NCBI GenBank assembly: GCA_023667015.1
Contig: JAMPAX010000005.1
Span: forward strand, 1-64,000
DNA length: 64,000 nucleotides
From: Muribaculaceae bacterium
Lineage (GTDB): Bacteria > Bacteroidota > Bacteroidia > Bacteroidales > Muribaculaceae
Reading direction: 5' to 3'
Numbering within the stretch: position 1 is the first letter of the stretch; every line of letters starts with the position of its first letter. The notes beneath the pieces are model-generated. The model was not told the DNA's origin. It made no database searches and saw nothing but the letters and a program-made list of their open reading frames with translations. Of this stretch, positions 33,692 to 43,512 are shown in pieces. A program made the translations under genes and the position numbers.

Positions 33692-35443
33692 TTAGGCTAC
33701 ACCTAAGTCAGAGAGGATCTTGTCGATATGTTGCTCAGCTGTCTTTACGAGTTCTTCGTACTGAGCTTTGTCGGTCATATTTTCGCGAACTTCGATGTAG
33801 AACTTGATCTTGGGCTCTGTGCCGGAGGGGCGAATAGATACCTTGTCGCCACTCTCGGTGAAGAACTGAAGTACGTTGCTCGTGGTCTGGAAGTTCAGTT
33901 TTGTCAGCTCGCCGGTCTTGAGGTTGCGGCAGTTGAGGTCGGAGTAGTCTTTGATGATTTCAACCTTGCTGCCTGCAAGTTCTTTCGGAGGATTCTCACG
34001 GAAGTTTTTCATCATGGCAATGATTTCGTCTGCTCCGGATTTGCCGGGACGTACTACGCTGACTCCACGTTCGCGACTGAAGCCATACTTGGCGTAGATA
34101 TCTACTACGAGCTCGTAGAGGTTCAGTCCCTGTTCTGCTGCCCAGGCTGCAATCTCACACATCAGGGATATGGCGCTGACGCTGTCTTTGTCGCGGCAGA
34201 ATGTCTCAGCCAAGAAGCCGTAGCTCTCTTCGCCGCCACCTAAATAGCGTGCTTTCCCTTCCATGTTGCGCATGACGTCGGCAATCCATTTGAAGCCGGT
34301 GTAGCAGTCGAAACATTCTACGTTGTTTGCATCGGCTATTCTCTTGATGGTCTCCGTGGTCACGATGGTCTTCACACAGTATTCATTCCCCTTGAGCAAG
34401 CCGAGTTCGGCGTTGCGGGTGATGATGTAGTAGAGGAACACCATGCAAATCTGGTTGCCATTCAGAAGCTGATAGTCTCCTTTCTTGTCGCGAACTACGA
34501 CTCCGATACGGTCGGCGTCCGGGTCGGAGGCCAATACGATGCTTGCCCCGGTCTCTTTAGCGCGGGCGATACCCATCTCCATAGCATCCGGATTTTCCGG
34601 GTTGGGGGATTTTACTGTTGGGAAGTCTCCGCTCTGCACGTCCTGTTCGGGAACGTGGAGAATATCGTCAAAGCCCCACATCTTCAGCGAGTCGTACATC
34701 ACACGCAGGCCGGTGCCATGAATCGGTGTGTAGACTATCTTCATGTCGTGGTGCTTCTTGTCGATTTCGGGACTCAGACTCAGTGTGTGGACATCCTTGA
34801 GGAACTCTTGGTCCATTTCTTTGCCAAGGGCAGATATCAGTTCTTTCTTCGGAGTGAATTTAATCTGACTGATATCTTTGATTGCATTGACGTATTCGAT
34901 GGTCTCTACATCGTGGGGAGAAATCATCTGTGCACCATCGCTCCAATAGGCTTTGTAGCCGTTGTATTCCTTGGGATTATGGCTGGCTGTGATGTTTACA
35001 CCACTCTGGCATCCGAGTTTTCGAATAGCGTAGCTTACCTCAGGGGTAGGCTGCGGTCCGTCAAATAGATATACCTTAATATCGTTGGCAGAGAAGATGT
35101 CGGCCACCAGTTCGGCAAATTTGCGCGAATTGTGGCGTACGTCGTGGCCTACTACCACGCTTATCTGCGGGAGTTCCTTGAAGCAGTCTTTTAGATAGTT
35201 GGCGAGACCCTGTGTGGCAGATCCTACAGTGTAGATGTTCATGCGGTTGGTACCCGCCCCCATGATGCCGCGGAGTCCTCCTGTGCCGAATTCAAGGTCT
35301 TTGTAGAATGCCTCTATGAGTTCTGTCTTGTCGTCGGAGTCAAGCATTGCTTGCACTTCCTTGCGAGTTTCTTCATCGTACTCAGGACCGAGCCACTTCT
35401 GTGCGCGCTCGATACATGTCTTTAATAGCTGGTCGTTGCTCAT
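33692..35443 (-). CDS. Phosphoglucomutase/phosphomannomutase family enzyme
   Basis: 583 residues, the long (PGM2/PgcA-like) form of the alpha-D-phosphohexomutase superfamily. Interconverts hexose-1- and hexose-6-phosphates through a phosphoserine. Motifs: GTGGLRGIMGAGTNRMN (53-69), catalytic TASHNPKEYNGYK (phospho-Ser S154), metal loop DPDADRIG, sugar-binding GGGEESYG and the phosphate-binding RPSGTEPKIKFY near the C-terminus. All are intact. Last gene of a minus-strand series starting at yicC; gap of 104 bp from nadD. Confidence 0.9.
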   Translation of the reverse strand: MSNDQLLKTCIERAQKWLGPEYDEETRKEVQAMLDSDDKTELIEAFYKDLEFGTGGLRGIMGAGTNRMNIYTVGSATQGLANYLKDCFKELPQISVVVGHDVRHNSRKFAELVADIFSANDIKVYLFDGPQPTPEVSYAIRKLGCQSGVNITASHNPKEYNGYKAYWSDGAQMISPHDVETIEYVNAIKDISQIKFTPKKELISALGKEMDQEFLKDVHTLSLSPEIDKKHHDMKIVYTPIHGTGLRVMYDSLKMWGFDDILHVPEQDVQSGDFPTVKSPNPENPDAMEMGIARAKETGASIVLASDPDADRIGVVVRDKKGDYQLLNGNQICMVFLYYIITRNAELGLLKGNEYCVKTIVTTETIKRIADANNVECFDCYTGFKWIADVMRNMEGKARYLGGGEESYGFLAETFCRDKDSVSAISLMCEIAAWAAEQGLNLYELVVDIYAKYGFSRERGVSVVRPGKSGADEIIAMMKNFRENPPKELAGSKVEIIKDYSDLNCRNLKTGELTKLNFQTTSNVLQFFTESGDKVSIRPSGTEPKIKFYIEVRENMTDKAQYEELVKTAEQHIDKILSDLGVA

Positions 35444-35547
35444 TGTATTTTGGGTTATTTATCTTTCTTGTCCTTATTTCTTAACGCTCCAATCTATTAT
35501 TTTGTTTTGTCTTCTTCGCTATTTTTATGAGATGGACTCTTACTTTT

Positions 35548-36147
35548 TTATTGCCTGTAGAGGTGATGCGCTCGTATATATTTTTCTACTTCGGGATTTA
35601 TTATGTCGGAGATATCTTCCCCTTGCTGTATCTTCTGTCGGATTTCTGTCGATGATATATCGTATCGGGCTACATTTTCTAAAATTTCTATCCTCCCTCT
35701 ATTGGAGGATACGTTGGCTTCAATTTCTTCTTTTCCGATGGTCGCTCCCGGACGGGGATATACGATAAGACCGAATTCTGTGAGTATCGCCTCCGGCTCT
35801 TTCCAGCGGTGAAAGTCCTTGATGTTGTCGGCTCCTATCAGCATCCGAAATTCATGTTCCGGATAGGCATCCTTAAGTTTGCGCAAGGTGGCAATGCTAT
35901 ATGAGGGACGCGGTAAGCTGAATTCGAAGTCGCTGACTTCTACTCCTTCAATTCCTCGGGTGCTCAGCTCTGCCATTGCAAGCCTGTCGGCCTCTGAGCT
36001 TATTTTCTGTCCATCCTTCAGCGGATTCAGCGGACTCACAAGTAGCCAGGTCTTATCGGCAAGCTTCTGTTCTATTACGCTGTGGGCCACGGCGATATGG
36101 CCCCGGTGGGGTGGGTCGAACGTACCTCCGTAGATTGCAATTCTCAT
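35548..36147 (-). CDS. nadD: Nicotinate-nucleotide adenylyltransferase
   Basis: 199 residues. Adenylates NaMN to deamido-NAD in NAD biosynthesis. GGTFDPPHRGHI (8-19) contains the HxGH-type nucleotide-binding motif (with DPPHRGH), and the C-terminal SSTEIR is the second ATP-binding signature. Length normal. 29 bp after gmk on the same strand. Confidence 0.93.
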   Translation of the reverse strand: MRIAIYGGTFDPPHRGHIAVAHSVIEQKLADKTWLLVSPLNPLKDGQKISSEADRLAMAELSTRGIEGVEVSDFEFSLPRPSYSIATLRKLKDAYPEHEFRMLIGADNIKDFHRWKEPEAILTEFGLIVYPRPGATIGKEEIEANVSSNRGRIEILENVARYDISSTEIRQKIQQGEDISDIINPEVEKYIRAHHLYRQ

Positions 36148-36176
36148 CTTCTCTATTCAGCCATCAACCATCTGCC

Positions 36177-36770
36177 TCAACTCAGGTGACAACTCGAGTT
36201 GAGAATGATATCCGATATTTGCTCTGAGGCGTTATCCAGGTTGTCGTTGACGACTACTACGTCATAGCTGTCAGCGAAACTCATCTCGTAGTCGGCTTTC
36301 GCAAGACGCTTCTCGATGGTCGCCTCGCTGTCAGTGCCGCGTCCGCGAAGTCGCCGCTCAAGCTCCTCTTTGCTCGGTGGCATTACGAAGATGGCTATAG
36401 CCTGAGTGCCATAGCGTTTCTTGATGTTGAGTCCACCCTTGACGTCAATGTCCATGATGAGATTTCTGCCCGTGCCTATGATGCGCTCTACTTCACTCTC
36501 CAGCGTGCCATAGCAAGTGCCCGGATAGACCTCCTCCCATTCTACAAACTTTCCCTCAGCGACCTTCTGCTTGAATTCCTCTTCGCTGATGAAATAGTAT
36601 TCGCGGCCATTCTGCTCAGCTCCTCGCGGCTGGCGGCTCGTTACCGATATCGAAAATCCCAAATGTAGCTCAGGCTTGTCTATAATCTTGGATATGATGG
36701 AGGATTTGCCGGTGCCCGACGGTGCCGACAATATGATAATCTTCCCCTCCTGTTCGTTCTCTTTTCCCAT
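36177..36770 (-). CDS. gmk: Guanylate kinase
   Basis: 197 residues. Phosphorylates GMP to GDP. P-loop SAPSGTGKSS (15-24), the GMP-binding segment SVTSRQPRGAEQNGREYYFIS and GTCYGTLESEVE are intact. Lies between yicC (41-bp gap) and nadD, the order commonly seen in Bacteroidetes. Confidence 0.95.
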   Translation of the reverse strand: MGKENEQEGKIIILSAPSGTGKSSIISKIIDKPELHLGFSISVTSRQPRGAEQNGREYYFISEEEFKQKVAEGKFVEWEEVYPGTCYGTLESEVERIIGTGRNLIMDIDVKGGLNIKKRYGTQAIAIFVMPPSKEELERRLRGRGTDSEATIEKRLAKADYEMSFADSYDVVVVNDNLDNASEQISDIILNSSCHLS

Positions 36771-36811
36771 AGCTATTTTATATTATGAACGCGATAATTC
36801 TCTCTTACATC

Positions 36812-37702
36812 TTACAGTACATTGAGAACCTGCTCTTTGATTTGTTCGAGCTCATCTTTCATTTCCACTACGAGCTTCTGCATGGAGGCATGATTGGATT
36901 TCGAACCTAAGGTGTTGATTTCGCGCCCCATTTCTTGTGCTATAAATCCTAATTTCTTCCCCTGTCCTCGTCCCATCGGGGTGGAATCCTCCCCTCCGAG
37001 TGTCTCTATAAAGTAGTTCATATGAGTGCGCAAGCGGAGCTTCTCTTCATTAACATCGAGCTTCTCAATGTAGAATATCAGCTCTTGCTCCAACCTCCCT
37101 TTGTCGTATTCTATGGTGTCCATATGGGCCAGTTGCTCCTCAAGACGCGCACGGATTCGGGGTACCCGCTCTGTCTCATACGGTTCCACTTCCTCCAGCC
37201 TGCTGTCGATAGCTTCGATCTTTTTCTTAAAGAAGGAGTAGAGCTTAGCTCCCTCTGCCTCTCGATAGCTTTGCAATGATCCAACGGCTTCTCTGACGGC
37301 CACCCTACAAGCCTCCAGGTCTTCATCACTCAGCGGCGTGGCCTCGGTATGCATAGCATCCGGCATACGAAGCAATAGGCTATACCAGTCTTTGGGCTCC
37401 CCGATACTGAGTTCGCTCCCCATCTGCTCAAATTCATTCTTATAATTGCGAAGCAACTCAATGTTGAGAGTGACGCTGCTATCACTTCCAATGTTTTCTA
37501 CACTCACCGAGAGGTCTACCTTGCCACGCTCGAGCTTCTCGCTAACATAATTGCGAGTCTCAACTTCCGTCTCCTTCATGTAAGAAGGTATACGCATCGA
37601 GAAGTCAAACTGCTTGCTGTTCAATGATTTTATCTCAGCGATAAAACGTCGGTTCGTTGAGGAAGCACTCCCTCTCCCGAAACCTGTCATCGACATTATC
37701 AT
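36812..37702 (-). CDS. yicC: YicC family protein
   Basis: 296 residues, complete: MIMSMTGFGRG at the N-terminus (the family usually starts at the MSMTGFG methionine, so the ATG at 37696 is an alternative), central SLNSKQFDFSMRIPSYM, and the conserved C-terminal EETL..HM.YF......GRGQGKKLGFIAQEMGREINTLGSKSNHASMQKLVVEMKDELEQIKEQVLNV. YicC proteins are endoribonucleases implicated in small-RNA decay in E. coli. First gene of the yicC-gmk-nadD series, divergent from the DUF5063 gene. Confidence 0.92.
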   Translation of the reverse strand: MIMSMTGFGRGSASSTNRRFIAEIKSLNSKQFDFSMRIPSYMKETEVETRNYVSEKLERGKVDLSVSVENIGSDSSVTLNIELLRNYKNEFEQMGSELSIGEPKDWYSLLLRMPDAMHTEATPLSDEDLEACRVAVREAVGSLQSYREAEGAKLYSFFKKKIEAIDSRLEEVEPYETERVPRIRARLEEQLAHMDTIEYDKGRLEQELIFYIEKLDVNEEKLRLRTHMNYFIETLGGEDSTPMGRGQGKKLGFIAQEMGREINTLGSKSNHASMQKLVVEMKDELEQIKEQVLNVL

Positions 37703-37856
37703 GGATATATATCTTTTATTTCGTTATCGTTATAGATAGTTATTTTTTTTGTCTCTATAGATAGGGAGAAGCCATATGCTCCCTGTTCCGACTGCAAATT
37801 TAGCAAGTTTTTTGGAAATTTTTCCCTTAGGTCTACCACTTTCCATTATTTTGCAC

Positions 37857-37864
37857 TACCTTTG
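37857..37864 (+). promoter_or_regulatory. Promoter (-7 box) of the DUF5063 gene
   Basis: TACCTTTG, identical to the tRNA-His -7 box, 19 bp before the chosen start codon. The leader would be only ~12 nt, which supports the start at 37884 over any upstream ATG. Confidence 0.5.
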
Positions 37865-37883
37865 TGAGAAACACTTCAGATAT

Positions 37884-38426
37884 ATGTCCCAAGATTATTT
37901 ACGTTCACGCCTTATCGGCATTACGGCCGTTGCCTCAGAGTTCTGCCTCGCCCTGGAGAATGCCCGCGAATCTTCGCGTGAGGATTTCCTTATTGCCGTG
38001 TCTTCTACGCTCCCCAAGATTTATCTTGAGTTCGCAGACTTAGTCCCGGAGTCTCCCCAACACTCTGATGAGGATTTAATCCCCCTCGAGGAGGAGTCTC
38101 CTCAGTATTTCCCATCATACGTTGATGAAGTTTACTATGACAGTATTCGCCGTGGCGTGGAGGCTCTCTTGGGGCCCGACGATGTTTTCCTCGAGACTTT
38201 CGAGGAGGATATGAAGTATAGCGACACCCCCATCGCGGCTTCCGTATCCGAATGTCTCGCCGATATATTCCAACCCCTATATAATTTTATCTCTGTAGTC
38301 AGAGATTCGCAGGGCGATAGTATTATGGAGGCATATATGCAATGTCGCGAGGATTTTGTCGCCTATTGGTCGCAAACCCTCTGCAACGTAATGCGTCCAA
38401 TCAACAATCTTCGCTTCGGCCATTAA
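37884..38426 (+). CDS. DUF5063 family protein
   Basis: 180 residues, acidic, all-helical in appearance, no signal peptide. Belongs by eye to DUF5063, a Bacteroidetes family of unknown function; I cannot assign a role. I start at the ATG at 37884 (MSQDYLRSRLIGITAVASEFC) because the longer frame from 37776 would run through the promoter box and encodes an atypical hydrophobic stretch. 29 bp upstream of the M18 aminopeptidase gene. Confidence 0.7.
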   Translation: MSQDYLRSRLIGITAVASEFCLALENARESSREDFLIAVSSTLPKIYLEFADLVPESPQHSDEDLIPLEEESPQYFPSYVDEVYYDSIRRGVEALLGPDDVFLETFEEDMKYSDTPIAASVSECLADIFQPLYNFISVVRDSQGDSIMEAYMQCREDFVAYWSQTLCNVMRPINNLRFGH

Positions 38427-38455
38427 TAAAGGAACTCATAAACTCACCAACCCAA

Positions 38456-39763
38456 ATGATAAAAAGAATGCTTTCTCGCCTCGATGAGGCTTCGTGTAAT
38501 TTCTGTGCGGTAGAGCTCATTCGCCGCGAACTCGATAATGCCGGATTTAAAGCTCTCGCAATGGAGGATTCCTGGAATCTTACTTCCGGTGGCAATTATT
38601 ATGTTGTAAAAAACGATAGCGCTGTTTTCGCTTTCTCCGTGGGCTCAGCTCCTGCCGCTGATGCCGGTTTCAAAATTATTGCCGCCCATTCCGACTCCCC
38701 TTGTTTTAAACTCAAACCCAACCCCGAGATTATCGGTGATAATGGTCTTGTCTCTCTGAATGTTGAAAAATATGGAGGAGGAATCCTATATACTTGGTTT
38801 GACCGCCCCCTCTCTATTTCCGGACGCGTCATGACACGTGGAAAGGATCCTCTCCACCCTCAAACGCATATCATCGATCTGAAACGTCCGGTGGCAACAA
38901 TCCCTCATCTCGCTATTCATTTCAACCGCTCGGTCAACGAGGGAAATCCTCTGAGTGTTCAGAAGGATATGAAGCCCGTAGTAGGATATTTCTCTCCCGA
39001 TCGCCTCGATTATTTCAAAAGTCATGGAGGGGTAATCAAATGTCTTGTGGCAGATCATCTCGGTATTGCCCCCGAGGAGATTATTGCCTCTGAACTCTGT
39101 CTGTATCCGGCCGAAAAAAGCTCTATCGTGGGTATCGATGGCCAACTCTTCCAGTCAGCCCGCATCGATGACCTCAGTATGGCTTTTGCAGCTCTGGAGT
39201 CAATGTTGATTTCTGCAGGAACGTTCTACGAGGCTACTCGCGTAATGGCTATCTTTGACAATGAGGAGACAGGGTCGGGCACAAAGCAGGGAGCACATTC
39301 GCCTATATTGAAGGAAATTTTGCGTAGAATAGCCCTCTCATATCCCGGTGCAGCCGAGGATGCTTTCTCACGCGCCGTAGCTCATACCTTTATGATTTCT
39401 GCCGACGATGCCCATGCCTGGCATCCTAATTATAATGAGAAGTATGACCCCACAAACCATCCCGTAGTCGGTGGCGGCCCGGTCATCAAAATCAATGCCA
39501 ACTGCAAGTATATGACCGATGCCTTTGGCGATGCTGTCTTCTCAGAACTTTGTGCTCAGACCGGTGTCCCGTGTCAGTATTTTGTCAATCACGCGGATGT
39601 TGCCGGCGGTAGCACTCTTGGTAATATCCTCACTTCCCAACTCGATATTCCCGGAGTAGATATGGGATGTGCAATCTGGGCTATGCACTCCGCTCGCGAG
39701 ACTGCCTCTGTCTCTGACCTTGAAGACACCGTTAAGGTCTTCTCCCGCTTCTTTGGGGTTTGA
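38456..39763 (+). CDS. M18 family aminopeptidase
   Basis: 435 residues from the ATG at 38456 (MIKRMLSRLDEASCNFC); the longer frame overlaps the DUF5063 gene. A dinuclear-zinc cytosolic aminopeptidase preferring acidic N-termini in the family. Ligands and catalytic residues are in IIAAHSDSPCFKLKPN (H78-D80), RIDDLSMAF, FDNEETGSGTKQGA (catalytic and ligand Glu pair) and the C-terminal HADVAGGSTLGNI. Length agrees with bacterial ApeB-type members (~430). Follows the DUF5063 gene, probably in the same transcript. Confidence 0.9.
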   Translation: MIKRMLSRLDEASCNFCAVELIRRELDNAGFKALAMEDSWNLTSGGNYYVVKNDSAVFAFSVGSAPAADAGFKIIAAHSDSPCFKLKPNPEIIGDNGLVSLNVEKYGGGILYTWFDRPLSISGRVMTRGKDPLHPQTHIIDLKRPVATIPHLAIHFNRSVNEGNPLSVQKDMKPVVGYFSPDRLDYFKSHGGVIKCLVADHLGIAPEEIIASELCLYPAEKSSIVGIDGQLFQSARIDDLSMAFAALESMLISAGTFYEATRVMAIFDNEETGSGTKQGAHSPILKEILRRIALSYPGAAEDAFSRAVAHTFMISADDAHAWHPNYNEKYDPTNHPVVGGGPVIKINANCKYMTDAFGDAVFSELCAQTGVPCQYFVNHADVAGGSTLGNILTSQLDIPGVDMGCAIWAMHSARETASVSDLEDTVKVFSRFFGV

Positions 39764-39766
39764 GTC

Positions 39767-39797
39767 TTGTTTAAGAAGTGAAATTTTGTTAATTTTG
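39767..39797 (+). promoter_or_regulatory. tig promoter
   Basis: TTGT (39767-39770), 19-bp spacer, TAATTTTG (39790-39797). Transcription would start near 39805, with a ~125-nt leader. Confidence 0.6.
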
Positions 39798-39930
39798 CAC
39801 TTCAATAGCGATTTTGTGCCAATTACTCTATAGTTGGCGCGATTTTTGCTCAAACTTTATTCGGCTCCCGGACGTTTTATCTCCGGTAGCTTTAATGAGA
39901 TTTATCTGAAATTATTTATATCCCAAAACA

Positions 39931-41286
39931 ATGAACGTAGAATTCACCAAACTCGACAATGTCCGCGGCGAAATTAAGGTTGCCGTAGTTGAAAGCGACT
40001 ATGCCGACAAGGTTAAGAAACAACTTAAGGAAATATCCAAAAATCGTCCCGAACCGGGTTTCCGTCCGGGTCATGTCCCCGAAGGTATTCTTCGCAAAAA
40101 ATACGGCGAGCCTGTGAAGTATGACGTTATCAACGATATCGTTGGCAACGCTGTATACACATATATAAAAGATAACAACATCCACGTTATCGGCAATCCC
40201 GTTCCCGAGAAGAATGATAAGTTCGATATCAAGGACACTGACTTCAACTTTACTTTCAAGGTCGGTATCGCCCCTGAGATCAATGTTAGGGCCGACAAGG
40301 ATCTCCACGTTCCCTACTATACTATCGAGGTCTCTGACAAGATGATCAACGACCAAGATGAGGCTCTCCGTCAGCGTTACGGTAGCCAAGTTCCCGGCGA
40401 GGAGTTCGAACCCCGCGCTGTAGTAAAGGGTACTATTACTGAGCTCAATACTGATGGCTCCATCAAGGAAGATGGTATCCTCGTTGAAGATGGTATCGTT
40501 GCTCCTTTCTACTTCAAGTCTGAGGAACAACAGAAACTCTTCGAGGGTAAGAAGGTGGGTGATTCTCTGGTCTTCAATCCCGCCGCTACTTGCGATTCCA
40601 ACGCTACTGAGCTCTCTTCGATGCTCCATATCGACAAGGGCGATGTAGATGCTCATCTTGGAGACTTCAAGTTCGATATCAAAGAGATTATCGTGCTCCG
40701 TCCTGCTGAGCTCAACCAAGAATTCTTTGACAGCGCTTTCGGTAAGGATAAAATCCACAATGAGAAGGAATATCGCGACGCTCTCCGCTCAATGCTCGCA
40801 TCTCAGCTCCGTGGCGATTCCAACTATCGCTTCTCCCTCGATGCCCGTGAGGCTCTCCTCAAAGCTCTTGGCGAGATTGAACTCCCTGATGAAATTCTCA
40901 AGGATTTCCTCATCCAGTCCAATGATGAGCTCAATGCCGAAAATATCGACAAGGAATATGAGAATATCCGTCCGCAGCTCGTTTGGGAACTTGTTCGTGA
41001 GGCCGTAAGCAAGCAACTCGAAGTGAAGGTTGAGGAAGCTGATATCCTCAATACTGCCCGTATGATTTCAAGAAGCCAGCTTGCTCAGTATGGCATGGCC
41101 GGAGTCAACGATGAAATGCTCGACAGCTTCTCCCGCAGACTCCTGGATGATCAGAAGTCGAAAGATATGATCATCAATCAGACTGTAGACATGAAGTTCT
41201 TCGATGCTCTTAACAAGGCTGTCTCTATAGACAATAAAGACGTCACTGTCGATGAGTTCAACGCTCTGTTCACAAACCAGGATTAA
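39931..41286 (+). CDS. tig: Trigger factor
   Basis: 451 residues. Ribosome-associated chaperone and prolyl isomerase acting on nascent chains. The N-terminal ribosome-binding domain has the signature variant PGFRPGHVPEGILRKKYG (48-65 region, FRxGxxP). The middle FKBP domain (about 150-245) is shortened and diverged, as is usual in this phylum, and the C-terminal helical arms run to 451. Own promoter and a strong terminator at 41308-41345 separate it from clpP, although the tig-clpP-clpX order is the classic one. Confidence 0.93.
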   Translation: MNVEFTKLDNVRGEIKVAVVESDYADKVKKQLKEISKNRPEPGFRPGHVPEGILRKKYGEPVKYDVINDIVGNAVYTYIKDNNIHVIGNPVPEKNDKFDIKDTDFNFTFKVGIAPEINVRADKDLHVPYYTIEVSDKMINDQDEALRQRYGSQVPGEEFEPRAVVKGTITELNTDGSIKEDGILVEDGIVAPFYFKSEEQQKLFEGKKVGDSLVFNPAATCDSNATELSSMLHIDKGDVDAHLGDFKFDIKEIIVLRPAELNQEFFDSAFGKDKIHNEKEYRDALRSMLASQLRGDSNYRFSLDAREALLKALGEIELPDEILKDFLIQSNDELNAENIDKEYENIRPQLVWELVREAVSKQLEVKVEEADILNTARMISRSQLAQYGMAGVNDEMLDSFSRRLLDDQKSKDMIINQTVDMKFFDALNKAVSIDNKDVTVDEFNALFTNQD

Positions 41287-41307
41287 TCCCCCCTATTAGA
41301 AATACAG

Positions 41308-41345
41308 TTCCGGATGGCCGGGGGTCGTAACCCCTCCATCCGGAA
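41308..41345 (+). terminator. tig terminator
   Basis: Arms TTCCGGATGG (41308-41317) and its complement (41336-41345), an inner GGGGT/ACCCC stem, then TTTTATT; 22 bp after the stop. Confidence 0.8.
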
Positions 41346-41396
41346 TTTTATTCACTCCTCTTTTTGTCCGCAAAAAGGTGATTAAACAGACTTTTT

Positions 41397-42119
41397 ATGA
41401 AAAACGATTTTAGAAATTTTGCCGTCAATCATCTCGGCATGAGCTCTAATACGCTCGACTCTTATTCGCGGTTCTTGGATAAAAATTACTCCATGTCTGC
41501 CCCGACTCTCTCTACATCCCCTTCTGCCGATTATCTCAATCCATATATCCTTGAGGAACGCCAATTGAATGTCACACAGATGGATGTTTTCTCTCGTCTT
41601 ATGATGGACCGTATTATCTTCATGGGGACACAGGTCTCTGACCAGAGCGCTAATATTATCCAAGCTCAGCTCTTGTATCTCGACTCGGTAGACCCCGATA
41701 AGGATATCTCTCTCTACATTAATTCCCCCGGAGGCAGCGTATATGCAGGTCTCGGCATCTATGATACTATGCAGTACGTCAACTCTGATGTCAGCACTAT
41801 CTGCACCGGTATGGCCGCTTCTATGGCTGCTGTGCTACTCGTGGCCGGACAGCACGGAAAACGCTACGCTCTGCCCCATTCCCGCGTGATGATTCATCAG
41901 CCGATGGGTGGTATACAGGGCCAGGCCAGCGATATCGAAATCACTGCCCGCGAAATCCTTAAACTTAAGGAGGAACTTTATCGTATTATCTCCGACCATT
42001 CCGGACAACCCTTTGAGAAGGTGGAGCGCGACTCGGACCGCGACTACTGGATGATTGCCCGCGAGGCTAAGGAGTATGGTATGATCGATAAAATCCTCGA
42101 AAAGACTAAGAAAGACTGA
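41397..42119 (+). CDS. clpP: ATP-dependent Clp protease proteolytic subunit
   Basis: 240 residues. Serine protease forming the ClpP tetradecamer. Catalytic Ser in [11 protein letters not shown] (S142), His in IHQPMGG (H167) and the Asp within [10 protein letters not shown] (210-219). The ~45 residues before the conserved core are longer than the E. coli propeptide and low in conservation, probably processed away. The stop overlaps the clpX start (TGATG), implying translational coupling. Confidence 0.95.
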   Translation: MKNDFRNFAVNHLGMSSNTLDSYSRFLDKNYSMSAPTLSTSPSADYLNPYILEERQLNVTQMDVFSRLMMDRIIFMGTQVSDQSANIIQAQLLYLDSVDPDKDISLYINSPGGSVYAGLGIYDTMQYVNSDVSTICTGMAASMAAVLLVAGQHGKRYALPHSRVMIHQPMGGIQGQASDIEITAREILKLKEELYRIISDHSGQPFEKVERDSDRDYWMIAREAKEYGMIDKILEKTKKD

Positions 42120-43369
42120 TGCCTACTCGCAAGAAACAAGATCTCAGATGTGCCATGTGTGGCACGTACGATACAGCTACAAATCCGGTATATAATATTG
42201 TGCAGGATCTTAACCTCTGTGAGGAGTGTATCCGCATGATAGACAATGCTCGTGATGCCGAACTTGCTGAGAAGAGCATAAAGAAGTCTGCAAAGGAAAA
42301 GAATTCTATACCCAAACCTAAGGCTATCAAGGCTTTTCTCGACCAGTATGTGATTGGGCAAGACAATGCCAAGAAATATCTTTCGGTGGCCGTGTACAAC
42401 CACTACAAGCGCATTACCGGCGCAGTAAATGCCGATGATGATGTGGATGTAGAGAAGTCGAATATCATTCTCGTAGGCCCTACCGGTACGGGTAAGACTC
42501 TACTGGCTAAGACTATTGCTCGCCTGCTTGATGTCCCCTTCACAATTGTTGATGCTACGGTGCTTACCGAAGCCGGCTATGTGGGTGAGGATATCGAGTC
42601 TCTGCTCACAAGGCTTCTGCAGGCATGTGATTATGACGTCAAGAGGGCAGAAAAGGGTATTGTCTTTATCGACGAAATCGATAAAATCGCCCGCAAAAGC
42701 GACAACCCTTCTATCACACGCGATGTTAGCGGCGAGGGTGTGCAACAGGGGTTGCTGAAGCTCCTGGAGGGCTCAACAGTGCTCGTACCCCCTAATGGCG
42801 GTCGTAAGCATCCGGAGCAGAAGATGATTCCTGTGGATACCAAAAACATCCTGTTTATATGCGGCGGTGCTTTTGATGGTATCGAACGTAAAATTGCTTC
42901 CCGACTCAATACCCATGTGGTTGGCTACGGTCACGATGAGTCTCTCAAGAAGAAGCAACGAGACAATCTGATGAGATACGTGCTTCCTCAGGATCTGAAA
43001 AGCTTCGGTCTTATACCGGAGATTATCGGTCGACTGCCGGTGCTGACAAGTCTCGACCCGCTCGACAAACCTGCACTCCGCAGAATTCTTACAGAACCTA
43101 AGAATGCTATTGTAAAGCAATATAAACGTCTGTTTGAGATTGATGGGGTAGATCTCGAATTCTCCGAAGATGCCCTTGACTTGCTTGTGGACAAGGCCGT
43201 AGAATATAAACTCGGAGCACGCGGTCTGCGTAGTATCGTCGAAACTATTATGGTCGATGCAATGTTTGAGGTACCCTCCAAGAGAGTGAAGAAATTCATT
43301 GTCGATGCTGACTATGTCAGAGAGAAGCTCGCCTCTGCCCACTATGAAAAGATGACTCTCGCTGATTGA
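42119..43369 (+). CDS. clpX: ATP-dependent Clp protease ATP-binding subunit ClpX
   Basis: 416 residues. AAA+ unfoldase that feeds ClpP. The N-terminal zinc-binding domain has CAMC...CEEC (C11, C14, C34, C37), followed by Walker [14 protein letters not shown], Walker [12 protein letters not shown], the pore-loop YVGEDIES and C-terminal sensor GARGLRSI. Complete. The ATG uses the last A of the clpP TGA stop. Confidence 0.96.
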   Translation: MPTRKKQDLRCAMCGTYDTATNPVYNIVQDLNLCEECIRMIDNARDAELAEKSIKKSAKEKNSIPKPKAIKAFLDQYVIGQDNAKKYLSVAVYNHYKRITGAVNADDDVDVEKSNIILVGPTGTGKTLLAKTIARLLDVPFTIVDATVLTEAGYVGEDIESLLTRLLQACDYDVKRAEKGIVFIDEIDKIARKSDNPSITRDVSGEGVQQGLLKLLEGSTVLVPPNGGRKHPEQKMIPVDTKNILFICGGAFDGIERKIASRLNTHVVGYGHDESLKKKQRDNLMRYVLPQDLKSFGLIPEIIGRLPVLTSLDPLDKPALRRILTEPKNAIVKQYKRLFEIDGVDLEFSEDALDLLVDKAVEYKLGARGLRSIVETIMVDAMFEVPSKRVKKFIVDADYVREKLASAHYEKMTLAD

Positions 43370-43390
43370 TAGAAGAGAAAATTGGAACAA

Positions 43391-43428
43391 AAAAAATCGG
43401 AACTGCATTTTGTAAGTTCCGATTTTTT
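43391..43428 (+). terminator. clpX terminator, overlapping the recQ promoter
   Basis: 14-bp arms (43391-43404 and 43415-43428) with a long T-run. The loop carries the -33 TTTG of the recQ promoter. Confidence 0.8.
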
Positions 43429-43439
43429 TGTTAACTTTG
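43409..43439 (+). promoter_or_regulatory. recQ promoter, full consensus
   Basis: -33 TTTG (43409-43412), exactly 19 bp, -7 TAACTTTG (43432-43439). The -33 box is in the loop of the clpX terminator. Confidence 0.75.
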
Positions 43440-43512
43440 AATCTGAGAAAAGAATTCTCCTTTCTCTCTGTATTATTTTTTATCCTCTCAAACCTCGGAA
43501 ATATTTTTCATC

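Noticed and set aside
38342..38455. Longer N-terminus for the M18 aminopeptidase
   Set aside because: It would overlap the DUF5063 gene by 85 bp and adds residues not typical of the family; the ATG at 38456 fits better.
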